DNA of 64,000 nucleotides, from NCBI GenBank assembly GCA_024233285.1, contig JACKPU010000011.1, positions 11,707 through 75,706 on the forward strand, read 5' to 3'. The notes under the pieces were generated by a model, which was not told the origin of the DNA, made no database searches, and was given only the letters and a program-made list of their open reading frames with translations. Below, in pieces: positions 18,362 through 26,441 of the stretch; the stretch's first letter is position 1, and every line of letters begins with the position of its first letter. The stretch is from Opitutaceae bacterium. Its GTDB lineage: Bacteria > Verrucomicrobiota > Verrucomicrobiia > Opitutales > Opitutaceae. The position numbers were made by a program, and so were the translations under genes.

Positions 18362-20268
18362 TGTTCGCCCGGCGCGGCGAGAAAGACCTCGCGCAGCGCC
18401 AGTGCGGCGGGTTTGGGGCGGCCGTGGAAATCCAGAATCGCCGTGTTCACGGGGCAGGGGAAGGCGTCGTGGCCCATCCAGAGGATGATGCCGCCGCAGC
18501 GCGGGAAGCGCTGCTTGCACGCGCGCACCGGACGCAGCAACGCTTCGGTCTGGATTCGTTGGCTCCACGCGACGAACTCCGCTAGATCGCGCGGCTCGCG
18601 GCCGTGATCCCGTTGAAACGCCTCGTCCTGCAGCCAGAAGGCGAAGCGGCGCCAAAGCGGATTGCTTTTGTCCAGCGGCAACAGTGAGCCCGGCGCGTAG
18701 TAGCGCTCTAAGATGTCGAGCGGACTCGCGCCCGGTGCTCCGACTTCGGAACGGAATAGCGCGTCGTCGCGTTGCCAGTAGCTTGCGGCCTCCGGTTGCC
18801 ACGGGCCGTGCACGTCCCAATGCAGGCCGAGCCCGAATTCCTTTTCGTCAGCCATGAAGCGGGGACCGCTGGCGGAGGTAGGCAGAAAACGCCGGTCGGG
18901 ATCCAATGCCGCGACCTCCTGCGCCATCATAGTGATCAACGGATGGGCCGTGGTCACGGGGAGGCCGGTGCCGACCTTGCCGCCGTCGGGTGCACCTTGC
19001 AGCTCGTTGCCGCCGCACCAGCAAAGCAGCGAGGCATGATGCTGGCGGCGCGCGATGTAGCTGCGCACAATCGGTTGGGCCGCGGCGATCACGGCGGGGT
19101 CTTCCGGCGGCCAGTTGTCGACCCCGGAGGAAGAGAAGGGGAACTCCTGCCAGACCAGCAGGCCGTGGCGGTCGCAGAGATCGTGGAATAGTTCCGGCTC
19201 CAACATCGCGCCGCCCCAGACGCGCAGCACGTTCAGGCCCAGTTCGGCGTAGGTGCGAATCCGTTGCTCGTAGTCGGCGGGTGTGAGATCGGCGTAGTTC
19301 GGCCGGATGGGCGTCCAGTTCACGCCTTGGAGAAACACGGGCCGGCCGTTGATCACGCACAGCCACGGATCGGCGCCGGCCGGCGCATCCGCGCAGGGCC
19401 GCCACTCGATCTTTTTGAAACCGATCGTGCGCGTCCACTCGTCCGCGCCGTCCGCGAGCCGGCAACTTAGCCGGTAGGTTTTTTGCGGGCCCTCGCGGTT
19501 TGGCCACCACGGCTCTACCGGCAGATCGTTGAAGGCGGCGCCGGCGGCCAGTTCCGCGGGACTGACCGTGGTGCGGAGCACGTTGCGCCCGTAGTCGTCG
19601 AGCCGCACCTCGACCGGACCGGACGCCGCCCCGAACACGGTGAAACCGCGGGCCGCGACCTGACAGCGCATGGCGGCGAGTTCGGCGCCGTCGGAAAGCT
19701 CCAGCGTGACGCGATCCCAGATGCCGATCTGCACCAGCCGCGGCTGCCAGTCCCACGTGTAATTGAAGCGCGCCTTCCAATCCTGGATGCGCGACGTGTA
19801 GCCGATCTGGCCGAGCCAGCGCGGCGGCGGATCGAATACGATCTGCAGCGTGTTCTCGTCAGCCAGTGGCACCGTCGAGAGATCGAAGACGTGTTCGACG
19901 AAGCCGTTCTCGAACCGGCCGACCAACTGGCCGTTGCAGCACACCCAACCTGCATGATCCAGACCGGCGCAGCGCAGCCGGCGGATGGGCGCGGCTGCCA
20001 ACCATGCGCGCGGCAGCGTGGTCGCGTAGACCCACGCGCGATTTTCCACCCACTCGGCGGCGCGACTGTCGAGGTCGTGGTTCCAGTCGGGAATCAGGTT
20101 CTGTTCCCGCAGCAACTGCTGCACGGAGGCGGGCACGCGCGCCGGGATCGGCACGGTTTCGCTGATGATGACGATGCCGGTCTCCATGCTGGCGTAAGTG
20201 CGCCAGGTGTCGGGAATGAATCCGGCGAGGGTCCAGGTGGCGTCAGCGAGATCGCGGCTTGTTTTCAT
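18358..20268 (-). CDS. glycoside hydrolase family 2, beta-mannosidase-like
   Basis: A 636-residue enzyme if started at the ATG at 20,268 (MKTSRDLADATWTLAGF). The frame is open 22 codons further upstream, but those codons do not look conserved. It has the N-terminal sugar-binding jelly roll (LDHAGWVCCNGQLVGRFENG), an immunoglobulin-like domain, then a TIM barrel. The acid/base Glu422 lies in CWCGGNELQ and the nucleophile Glu508 in RSEVGAPG. Blocks FLQGVNWTPI and VLRVWGGAMLEP are typical of beta-mannosidases, which cut terminal beta-linked mannose. It is shorter than the usual 800-plus residues because C-terminal accessory domains are absent. There is no signal peptide, so it probably acts on imported oligosaccharides. 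It converges on the ABC operon. Family is firm, linkage specificity inferred. Confidence 0.85.
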   Translation of the reverse strand: MKTSRDLADATWTLAGFIPDTWRTYASMETGIVIISETVPIPARVPASVQQLLREQNLIPDWNHDLDSRAAEWVENRAWVYATTLPRAWLAAAPIRRLRCAGLDHAGWVCCNGQLVGRFENGFVEHVFDLSTVPLADENTLQIVFDPPPRWLGQIGYTSRIQDWKARFNYTWDWQPRLVQIGIWDRVTLELSDGAELAAMRCQVAARGFTVFGAASGPVEVRLDDYGRNVLRTTVSPAELAAGAAFNDLPVEPWWPNREGPQKTYRLSCRLADGADEWTRTIGFKKIEWRPCADAPAGADPWLCVINGRPVFLQGVNWTPIRPNYADLTPADYEQRIRTYAELGLNVLRVWGGAMLEPELFHDLCDRHGLLVWQEFPFSSSGVDNWPPEDPAVIAAAQPIVRSYIARRQHHASLLCWCGGNELQGAPDGGKVGTGLPVTTAHPLITMMAQEVAALDPDRRFLPTSASGPRFMADEKEFGLGLHWDVHGPWQPEAASYWQRDDALFRSEVGAPGASPLDILERYYAPGSLLPLDKSNPLWRRFAFWLQDEAFQRDHGREPRDLAEFVAWSQRIQTEALLRPVRACKQRFPRCGGIILWMGHDAFPCPVNTAILDFHGRPKPAALALREVFLAAPGEH

Positions 20269-20537
20269 GCTTGGGGCAAAGGGCATCCGGAGTGGGCGCC
20301 AGCCACCCTTTCCGGACGGCGCGATCAGAGGCAAACCAGAACGGCGGGAGCATCAAATGGATCACAACCGGTTCAGGATCGAGGAGACAGAGGAGGCGCT
20401 TGCATTTTTGGCGTCCGATCCGGATTGCGCATCTTCAAGCGAAATTCGACAAAGGTTCGAGAGTTGCAGGTTGGGCGAACACCTCGGCGCGATGGGCGTC
20501 TTCCGGTCTTCGCCTCCCCGCCACATCCGTTTTCCCG

Positions 20538-20690
20538 ATGCCCAAAATGCGCCGCAAATCCGATTTGCCGACCAAGGTCTGCGCCCACTGCGGCCGCGAA
20601 TTCACTTGGCGGAAAAAATGGGATCGCGTGTGGGCGGAGGTGAAATACTGCTCGCGGTCCTGTCGTCGCCTTAAGCGCTCTGCGACCTAG
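20538..20690 (+). CDS. DUF2256 small zinc-finger-like protein
   Basis: A 50-residue protein starting MPKMRRKSDLPTKVCAHCGR. The order CxxC, FTWRKKW, then WAEVKYCSRSC matches the DUF2256 family, whose four cysteines (residues 15, 18, 38 and 42) probably bind zinc. Length agrees with the family norm. The biochemical role is unknown. From general knowledge, DUF2256 genes tend to sit next to FAD-dependent oxidoreductases or cryptochrome/photolyase-related proteins, and here the next gene, 73 bases downstream, is such an oxidoreductase. Confidence 0.85.
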   Translation: MPKMRRKSDLPTKVCAHCGREFTWRKKWDRVWAEVKYCSRSCRRLKRSAT

Positions 20691-20763
20691 GGTGGTCCCT
20701 TCGCCGCGCCGGAAATTTTGGGAACGACGTTGCGCAAAACGCAGACCGGGCAACGATAGCCGG

Positions 20764-21705
20764 ATGCAGGAACGATTTGCCGTGGTCGGGGCGGGTATTG
20801 CTGGCTTGATGCTGGCCCGGGAGCTGCGCGCGCGCGGCCGTGAGGTTGTGGTCTTGGAGAAAAGCCGTGGTTTCGGTGGACGACTTGCGACGAAGCGAAT
20901 TGACGCCGCGGTGTTTGATTCGGGCGCGCAATATTTCACCGCCAAGACACCGCGTTTTGCTGACTTGATCGAGGAATGGAGCGGGCGCGGCGTGGTGCGG
21001 CCGTGGCCGGGCGCTTCCGGCCGGCGGTGGATCGCCCATCCCAGCATGAACGCCCTCGGCAAATACCTGGCGCAGGATATCGAAGTCCGGCGTGAGAGCA
21101 AAGTCGTCAGCGTCCAGCGGGAAAATGGGGATTGGCGGATTGAGATCGAAAACGCCGCGCCATTGGTCGCGCGGAGCCTGGCCTTGACCGCGCCGGTGCC
21201 CCAATCCCTCGCCTTGATCAAGGCGGGTGGGGTCGCCTTGCCCCAACCTCTGCAGGGGGAGCTCAACGCCCTGACCTACCATCCCTGCCTGGCGTTGTTG
21301 CTGGTGCTGGAAGGCCCGAGCCAGGTGCCCGCTGACGGGCTGGCCTTTTCAACGGGTCCCGTTCGCTGGCTGGCTGACAACACGCGCAAGGGAGTGTCAC
21401 CGGGCTCCGCCGCCGCCGTTACGGTGCACCTGAGCCCGGCGTTTGCGGCGGAGCACTATCAGCAAACAGAGCAAGAACTGGCGGCAGCATTGCTGCCGGT
21501 GATCAGTCCTTATCTGGGTTCGCCGGTGGCGAAAATGGCTTTGCACCGCTGGCGCTACAGCGAGCCGGAGAGCACCCATACGCAATCGTGTGTCTGGTTG
21601 GAAGACCTGCAGCTCGGCTTCGCCGGTGATGCCTTGGGTGGACCGCGGGTCGAAGGCGCCGCCCTTTCGGGTTTGGATTTGGCGCAAACCGTGTTGGGCG
21701 CCTAG
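20764..21705 (+). CDS. FAD-dependent amine-oxidase/renalase-like oxidoreductase
   Basis: A 313-residue flavoprotein. The start at ATG 20,764 (MQERFAVVGAGIAGLM) places the FAD-binding GxGxxG at the extreme N-terminus, as in the family; the open frame upstream is not conserved-looking. Further landmarks are VVVLEKSRGFGGRLATKR (the family's second nucleotide-binding block), FDSGAQYFT and the C-terminal LGFAGDALGGPRVEGAALSG, which closes the FAD site. These are the marks of renalase-like NAD(P)/FAD-dependent proteins. No signal peptide is present. The substrate is unknown. It follows the DUF2256 gene on the same strand. Confidence 0.83.
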   Translation: MQERFAVVGAGIAGLMLARELRARGREVVVLEKSRGFGGRLATKRIDAAVFDSGAQYFTAKTPRFADLIEEWSGRGVVRPWPGASGRRWIAHPSMNALGKYLAQDIEVRRESKVVSVQRENGDWRIEIENAAPLVARSLALTAPVPQSLALIKAGGVALPQPLQGELNALTYHPCLALLLVLEGPSQVPADGLAFSTGPVRWLADNTRKGVSPGSAAAVTVHLSPAFAAEHYQQTEQELAAALLPVISPYLGSPVAKMALHRWRYSEPESTHTQSCVWLEDLQLGFAGDALGGPRVEGAALSGLDLAQTVLGA

Positions 21706-21716
21706 TCGCTTGGCGC

Positions 21717-21776
21717 GGCGGCGGGAGTTGTTCAGTCCGGCACGGGCTAGCTTGACACCCGCGTGTCCGCGAAGCG
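21717..21776. repeat. 60-bp direct repeat, copy 1 (3' end of the GIY-YIG gene)
   Basis: This stretch is repeated at 22,189-22,248 with a single difference (t versus c in the hairpin arm). On the minus strand it contains the last codons of the GIY-YIG gene (RFADTRVSS and the stop) plus about 30 bases after it, including an agtccg-gca-cgggct hairpin that may terminate transcription. The second copy, upstream of the gene, shows that the end of this cassette has been duplicated. Confidence 0.9.
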
Positions 21777-22019
21777 CGGCCAGAGTCGTTTCGCCGCGAA
21801 GGCCTTGCCTGAATGCGATTTCAGATACGCTTCAAATTCCAGAGCTTGGGTCTTGTTGGAAAATGCGAGATAAGTGACCAACCCCCACGGCCGATATTTA
21901 GAAGTATGCGGACTGCCCCCTTGGTTATGAACCTTGAGACGGTTCTGTAGGTCCCGGGTGTAACCTACATAGGTCTGATCGGGATGGGGTTCACTACGTA
22001 ATAGATAGACGTAATGCAT
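21747..22019 (-). CDS. GIY-YIG single-domain endonuclease-like protein
   Basis: A 90-residue protein beginning MHYVYLLRSEPHPDQTYVGY. It holds the GIY-YIG pattern (YVYLL...TYVGYT), an arginine in DLQNRLKVHN and the metal-binding Glu in ALEFEAYLKS, so the catalytic residues of this small nuclease fold appear intact. Single-domain proteins of this kind (UvrC N-terminus or YhbQ-like) are widespread and often multicopy in Verrucomicrobiota. Their role, whether DNA repair or mobility, is not settled. The gene is surrounded by palindromes and has a duplicate of its own 3' end upstream, which suggests it moves or duplicates together with the repeats. Confidence 0.82.
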   Translation of the reverse strand: MHYVYLLRSEPHPDQTYVGYTRDLQNRLKVHNQGGSPHTSKYRPWGLVTYLAFSNKTQALEFEAYLKSHSGKAFAAKRLWPRFADTRVSS

Positions 22020-22362
22020 CAGGATTGATGACGGATTGAGTGGGGCCAAACTTGCAGTGGCCCCGCTTCGACCCGCATTCGCGGGACTACGCAGGGCACC
22101 ATGCTTCGCCCCAAATGCAGGCGGCGCGTCCACGTCGGGTTTGACATGGCGGTGCCATGCGTAGCCCGTCGGGGCGAAGCATGGTGGAGGCGGCGGGAGT
22201 TGTTCAGCCCGGCACGGGCTAGCTTGACACCCGCGTGTCCGCGAAGCGGATGAGACGCGGCTCGACTCCCGCCGGGATGCAATCAACGAATTACGGACGG
22301 GTGATGCCCTCCTTCGCACAAGGCTACGGAGGGCAATTTTCTTTCTGCATTAGAAAGAAAAT
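22020..22362. repeat. palindrome-rich repeat region between GIY-YIG gene and tmRNA
   Basis: No gene is seen here. In order it holds: a hairpin ggggcca/tggcccc (about 22,038-22,060); a hairpin cccgc/gcggg (about 22,073-22,086); a perfect 16-bp inverted repeat caccatgcttcgcccc (22,097-22,112) and its complement (22,171-22,186) enclosing a smaller hairpin catggc/gccatg; the second copy of the 60-bp GIY-YIG 3'-end repeat (22,189-22,248); and a hairpin gccctcc/ggagggc (about 22,305-22,335). The segment tggtggaggcggcgggagttg at about 22,183-22,203 is one base different from the 3' end of the adjacent tmRNA gene, which hints at an old recombination or attachment event. Confidence 0.75.
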
Positions 22363-22363
22363 T
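22335..22363 (-). terminator. AT-rich hairpin immediately after tmRNA
   Basis: A perfect 12-bp inverted repeat (aattttctttct and its complement) with a five-base loop begins at the last base of the tmRNA 3' end. It may act as a terminator or as a signal for 3' processing. It is AT-rich and lacks a separate U-tract, so the terminator role is uncertain. Confidence 0.5.
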
Positions 22364-22717
22364 GGTGGAGGTGGCGGGAGTTGAACCCGCGTCTTTCTGG
22401 CCTTCACGCGCCGCATCTACCGTTATAGTGCCAATTTAATCTCGCCCGGATTATGCGTGAACACGCGCTTAAGCCCGGGCCAACTCCCAGATGAAGATAC
22501 GGCATGTGTTCCGCGAGTCGCACCACATGCTATGCCTGCTGTCGGCGTCGGTTTCAGCTAGCAGGTGTCGCTGGACCAACGTGGCGCTTAATTAAGCAGC
22601 CAGGGGCATTTCTTCGTAGTTGCCATTTGAATTTTTGAAACGGGGATTAACGAGAGACATTTCACTCTCGAACGGCAGCAGCGCGCTCCAATCAGAAATC
22701 GAATCCGGAACACCCCC
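22363..22717 (-). ncRNA. ssrA: transfer-messenger RNA (tmRNA)
   Basis: A 355-base RNA that rescues stalled ribosomes with SmpB. On the minus strand the 5' end GGGGGTG (22,717-22,711) pairs with CACCTCC before the discriminator A and an encoded CCA (22,365-22,363), giving a tRNA-like acceptor stem with one G-U pair. The 3' portion GCGGGTTCAACTCCCGC forms the T arm. The tag reading frame ends GNYEEMPLAA with stop TAA at 22,594-22,592, followed by an overlapping TTAA. The resume codon lies just upstream, around an NSN stretch, and cannot be fixed by eye. The terminal Leu-Ala-Ala is the protease degron common to tags. Confidence 0.93.
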
Positions 22718-22735
22718 AAAAGTGGTTGTCAGGAT

Positions 22736-22754
22736 GATTGGTCGCGAACCAATC
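22736..22754. promoter_or_regulatory. 7-bp inverted repeat upstream of tmRNA
   Basis: The palindrome gattggt-cgcga-accaatc lies 19 to 37 bases upstream of the tmRNA 5' end, within its likely promoter. It could be an operator or a hairpin in a longer precursor. No convincing -35/-10 pair was identified, so the function is open. Confidence 0.35.
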
Positions 22755-22867
22755 AAAGAACAGGTTGGGTAAGATGCGGGAGTTTTGGCGAAAGCGCAAG
22801 TCCAGCGAAAGGGGGAAGCGCCAAGCTTTAGACGATGGGTGCCAAGCGCTCATTCGACCGCTAGCGC

Positions 22868-24298
22868 TCAGGCTGGATCGGATTTGCCGATGTGGGCCAC
22901 GATGAGGCGAAACACCGCCCAGAGCACGCCCATCACCGGCGTCGCGATCAACAGCAGGCCGAGATCGGGTTGAAACCGGTTGAGCGCGGCGAACGAGGCG
23001 CCGTTCAACCGCGGCACGAGATCAAGCATGACCCAGATCGAGGCCAGCGTGGTGCCCAACGGGAACCACAGGCTGAATTTTCCCGCCCAGCCCGACTTGG
23101 CGCGCAGCGCGCGGCGGTGGCGCCACGCCCAGATCGTGCAAAGGGCGAAAACGATCGGCAGGCCCGCCAAGGTGAGAAACAGCGCCTGCCGGGGCCACCG
23201 CGACCCCTCGCCGGCGTAATCGAGTCCGAGCGCGCGGGCCGCGAGACCGACGCGCAGTTCGACGGTTTCGCCGAACCCCATGCCGCCGCCGGCGTTGACC
23301 AGCACGACCACGCCCTTGCGTTCGGCCGGGAGCATCAGCGCGAGCGTTTCGCAGCCGGGAGTGTTGCCGGTGTGCGAGACGGTGCCGTCCTCCGCATGCA
23401 AAAACCACCCGAAGCCGTAGAAGGGTGAGACTGCGTTTGCCGGTTGCATCATCGCGGCCTTGCCCTCGGCGCTGAGCACGTCGTCCCGACCGTTCATCAT
23501 CACGGCCAGATAGCGCGCCAGATCGTTCGCGCTGGCGACGATCCCGCCCTGCGGCGCCGTGCCGCGCGTCGTCCGGTTCTCGGCTAAGGGGAGCTTGGTG
23601 CCGAACCAAGGCCGGTGCCCGGTGGCCATGTCGTCGTGGATTTCGCCGTCGGCCACGAAGCTGTGCGTCATGCCCACCGGCTTCAGAATGTGCGTGGCAA
23701 TGTAGTTCTGATAGGACTGCCCGCTGACGACTTCGATCACGCGTCCGAGGATCTGATAGTTCGCGTTCGAGTATTCCCACTTTTCACCCGGCGCGTAAGC
23801 GGGCGTCTCGTCGGCTAATACGTCCGCTTGGTGCGCCAACGCATCCAGCGTGTGATCCCTCCGCGAGCGGTTGCCTTGAAATGTCGAAAACCCGCTCGTG
23901 TGACTGAGCAACTGGCGGAGCGTAATCGCCCCCGCGGGGCGGCCAGCGAAGTTTGGCAGATAGCGCGAAACGGGGTCGTCCAGCCCGAGCTTGCCTGACT
24001 CGACCAACTGCATCACCGCCAGCGCAGTGAAACTCTTGGCGATCGAGCCGCTGATAAACGGCGTGTCCGGCGTGACCGCCATGTCGCCACCCAACCGCAT
24101 CACTCCGTGCGCCCCCGCTGCGGTGATTTCCCCGTCGGTCACGACTGCATAGGCCAGACCGGGTGCCCCGGACGCCGGCAGCTCGCTCGCGATAAAGGCG
24201 TCAATCGCCCCGTCTGTAACGCCGCCGCGCAACGCTCCGGCGAGTCCCAATGTCAGCAGAACCAAGGTCCGCCGGCGGCCTCCACTTCTGGGCATCAC
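22868..24298 (-). CDS. serine beta-lactamase-family hydrolase with C-terminal membrane helices
   Basis: A 476-residue protein of the class C beta-lactamase/penicillin-binding-protein-like superfamily. An N-terminal hydrophobic segment after basic residues (RTLVLLTLGLAGALRGG) should export it. Catalytic blocks are SIAK (Ser85 to Lys88), YSN (Tyr176-Asn178) and HTG (His309-Gly311), all intact. Additional hydrophobic helices at about 370-392, 407-428 and 445-470 would anchor the domain in the membrane. Such proteins include D-amino peptidases and esterases, and true beta-lactamase activity should not be assumed. It is the last of a run of minus-strand genes. A decayed copy of its 5' end appears at about 26,170-26,260. 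Confidence 0.83.
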   Translation of the reverse strand: MMPRSGGRRRTLVLLTLGLAGALRGGVTDGAIDAFIASELPASGAPGLAYAVVTDGEITAAGAHGVMRLGGDMAVTPDTPFISGSIAKSFTALAVMQLVESGKLGLDDPVSRYLPNFAGRPAGAITLRQLLSHTSGFSTFQGNRSRRDHTLDALAHQADVLADETPAYAPGEKWEYSNANYQILGRVIEVVSGQSYQNYIATHILKPVGMTHSFVADGEIHDDMATGHRPWFGTKLPLAENRTTRGTAPQGGIVASANDLARYLAVMMNGRDDVLSAEGKAAMMQPANAVSPFYGFGWFLHAEDGTVSHTGNTPGCETLALMLPAERKGVVVLVNAGGGMGFGETVELRVGLAARALGLDYAGEGSRWPRQALFLTLAGLPIVFALCTIWAWRHRRALRAKSGWAGKFSLWFPLGTTLASIWVMLDLVPRLNGASFAALNRFQPDLGLLLIATPVMGVLWAVFRLIVAHIGKSDPA

Positions 24299-24440
24299 TT
24301 ATCTGAAACTCCTGCTGTTCGAGTCATCTGGGTTGGGTAAAGGGGGAGGGCTCATCGGATGAAAATTGCGCTCACCGCAGCGGTGGCGGCCACCGCCATG
24401 CAAATGCTTTCGTTGGCGGAGACGAGCTTCGATCCACCCA
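24215..24440. repeat. diverged direct repeat, copy A
   Basis: This covers the 5' end of the beta-lactamase-family gene and the sequence before it. It is recognisably repeated at about 26,170-26,395. The best-matched block is gtcagcag-aaccaaggtccgccgg in copy A against the same string with g for a in copy B. Further matched blocks are atcactta, the ctcac...cagcggcggt region and tggcgg(a/t)gacgagc. The two copies bracket the symporter gene in the same orientation. The rest of the intergenic stretch 24,299-24,465 shows nothing else. Confidence 0.7.
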
Positions 24441-24465
24441 CTGGATTTGGAATCACTCACCTGCA

Positions 24466-26061
24466 TTACGAGCCCAGAATATCCAAGGCCGCGTAAAGCC
24501 CAACCGTCCCGATGATCACCACCGCGCTCACCCAGCGCACCGGCTTCCATTCGTTTGAGCCTCCGACCAGATTCTGGGCGAATTGAGCCGTTTTTCCGGC
24601 AGGGGAAAGTTTCCCCATGAGCAGCATGAAGGCACAAAGAAAGGCGAAGTTCACAAAGACGAAATGGAGCCAGTGCATTTTGAAACCGAAAAGGGTCTCC
24701 CCCAGGCCCCATGTGAAAATGCAATAGGACGCCATACCCATGAACATCGAGATTTTGGCCGCATACGCCGGCACCGATTTGGTGGTCATGGCCATCACAA
24801 TCACGGCAAGGATCGGGACATTGAAAATGGCGGCCAGCTTCTTCATCAAAATGAAAAGCCCGTCGGGGGCGTTGGCGATGACGGGTGCCAGGCACATCGC
24901 GAAGACCGCCAGCCCAAGGCCGAACATCTTGCCGACAACAACGACCCGCCGGCCATCGGCATGGGGATTGATGAGGCCCTGATAAATATCCAACCCAAAG
25001 AGGGTGGAGCAACTATGCAAGCCGCTGTTAAATGAACTCAAGATGGCGCCGAACATCACCGCTCCAAAGATACCCGTGAGATACGGGGGGAGCACTTCGG
25101 CCACGAGCCGAGGATAGGCACTGTCGCCATTGCCGAGGCTGGGCCCGAACATCTCCAACGCGATGATGCCGGGCAAAACGAGGTAGAGCGGACCGAGGAG
25201 TTTGAGAAATGCCGTGGTGAGCACCCCTTTCTGGCCTTCAGCGAGTGACTTTGCGCCAAAGGTGCGCTGCACGATGGTCTGGTTCGTGCACCAGTAATAG
25301 ACGTTGAGCAGCAAGCATCCGGTGAAGAGCGCGCCAAACGGAATGGCTGAATCCTCCGCCCCGATCGGACTGATCTTGTCCGCCTGACTGGTCAGGATCA
25401 CATCCACCCCGGTCCAGAGACTCCCTTCACCCAGCGCCAGCAGGCCGAGGATGGGAATGGCCATCCCGCCGACCAGCAGGCCGACGCCATTGATCGTATC
25501 GGACACCGCCACAGCTTTGAGCCCGCCCCAAATGGCGTAAATGGCCCCCACGGTGCCGATCAACCAGACCATGATCCAAATGGAAGCGGCTTCGCTGACG
25601 CCCAAGATCCCTTTCACATCGAACAATCCGTTCATCCCCAAGGCGCCGGAGTAGAGCACGAAGGGCAGAAAATTGAGCACGAGAAAGACCAGAAACATTC
25701 CGCTCAGAATTTGCCGCGTCTGGGCGTCAAAGCGGCGCTCGAGAAATTGCGGAACCGTGGCGATGCCATTATGCCAATAACGCGGGAGGAAATAGAGTGC
25801 CATGACGACCAGGCCGACGGCCGCCACCACTTCGAACGCCATCACCACGGTTCCGCTCAGGTAAGCGCTGCCATTGAGCCCGATCAGCTGCTCCGTGGAC
25901 AGGTTGGTGAGCATCAGGGAACCCGCGACCACATACCAAGGGAGGCTTTTGCCCGCCAAAAAGTAGTTGGTGGCATCGCCGTGGTCTTCGCGGCGGGTGA
26001 ACCACCACGAGAGCAGGCCGACCAGGGCGGTAAAGGAGACGAACGAAACAAAGGAGATCAT
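24466..26061 (-). CDS. solute:sodium symporter (SSS/SGLT family)
   Basis: A 531-residue inner-membrane symporter with about 14 hydrophobic helices. N-terminal landmarks are the ATNYFLAGKSLPWYVV block and the LSTEQLIGLNGSAY sodium-site helix. The central YYWCTNQTIVQRTFGAKSL block matches the sugar-transporting SGLT-type branch, as does GAILSSFNSGLHSCSTLFGL. The reaction is import of a sugar or similar solute coupled to Na+. It lies between the GH106-like gene (380 bases upstream) and the beta-lactamase-family gene on the same strand, and is bracketed by diverged direct repeats. The solute is not predictable. Start at ATG 26,061 gives the first helix directly. Confidence 0.88.
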   Translation of the reverse strand: MISFVSFVSFTALVGLLSWWFTRREDHGDATNYFLAGKSLPWYVVAGSLMLTNLSTEQLIGLNGSAYLSGTVVMAFEVVAAVGLVVMALYFLPRYWHNGIATVPQFLERRFDAQTRQILSGMFLVFLVLNFLPFVLYSGALGMNGLFDVKGILGVSEAASIWIMVWLIGTVGAIYAIWGGLKAVAVSDTINGVGLLVGGMAIPILGLLALGEGSLWTGVDVILTSQADKISPIGAEDSAIPFGALFTGCLLLNVYYWCTNQTIVQRTFGAKSLAEGQKGVLTTAFLKLLGPLYLVLPGIIALEMFGPSLGNGDSAYPRLVAEVLPPYLTGIFGAVMFGAILSSFNSGLHSCSTLFGLDIYQGLINPHADGRRVVVVGKMFGLGLAVFAMCLAPVIANAPDGLFILMKKLAAIFNVPILAVIVMAMTTKSVPAYAAKISMFMGMASYCIFTWGLGETLFGFKMHWLHFVFVNFAFLCAFMLLMGKLSPAGKTAQFAQNLVGGSNEWKPVRWVSAVVIIGTVGLYAALDILGS

Positions 26062-26441
26062 GGGGTAAAGGGGGTCGCGCCGGGCAGGAAGCGTGCACAG
26101 GGGTTACGGCCAGTCCAGTGACAAGGTGAGCCTGCCTCCTTGTCGGATGCTCGTTTCGATACCGCCTCGATCAACTGAATTGCCGCCGAGGCGAATTCCA
26201 AAGTCAGCAGAGCCAAGGTCCGCCGGTCTGATCCGATTCCCGACCATCACTTAACCGAAACGCCTTCGGTTCCGGGTAGCTGAATTTTGAGGCAGGGAAG
26301 AACGCATCGCAAAAGACTCACTGGCAGCGGCGGTCACGGATGCCGCTATGCAACGCTTATCGCTGGCGGTGACGAGCCTCAATCTGCCCGCTGCTGCAAT
26401 GATGCGCGACAAACGACAAAGCCCGATCCATTACGCGGCCG
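26062..26441. repeat. intergenic region with diverged direct repeat, copy B
   Basis: This gap of 380 bases has no gene. From about 26,170 to 26,395 it is a diverged copy of 24,215-24,440, that is, of the start of the beta-lactamase-family gene and its upstream sequence. It no longer has an open frame, so it looks like the remnant of a duplicated gene or duplicated intergenic block. The first 100 bases would contain the promoter of the symporter. Confidence 0.6.

Noticed and set aside
22183..22203. Segment resembling the tmRNA 3' end as a possible attachment site of an integrated island
   Set aside because: One mismatch in 21 bases is suggestive, but no integrase gene lies near and the similarity covers only the T-arm and acceptor part; kept as a remark, not a feature.
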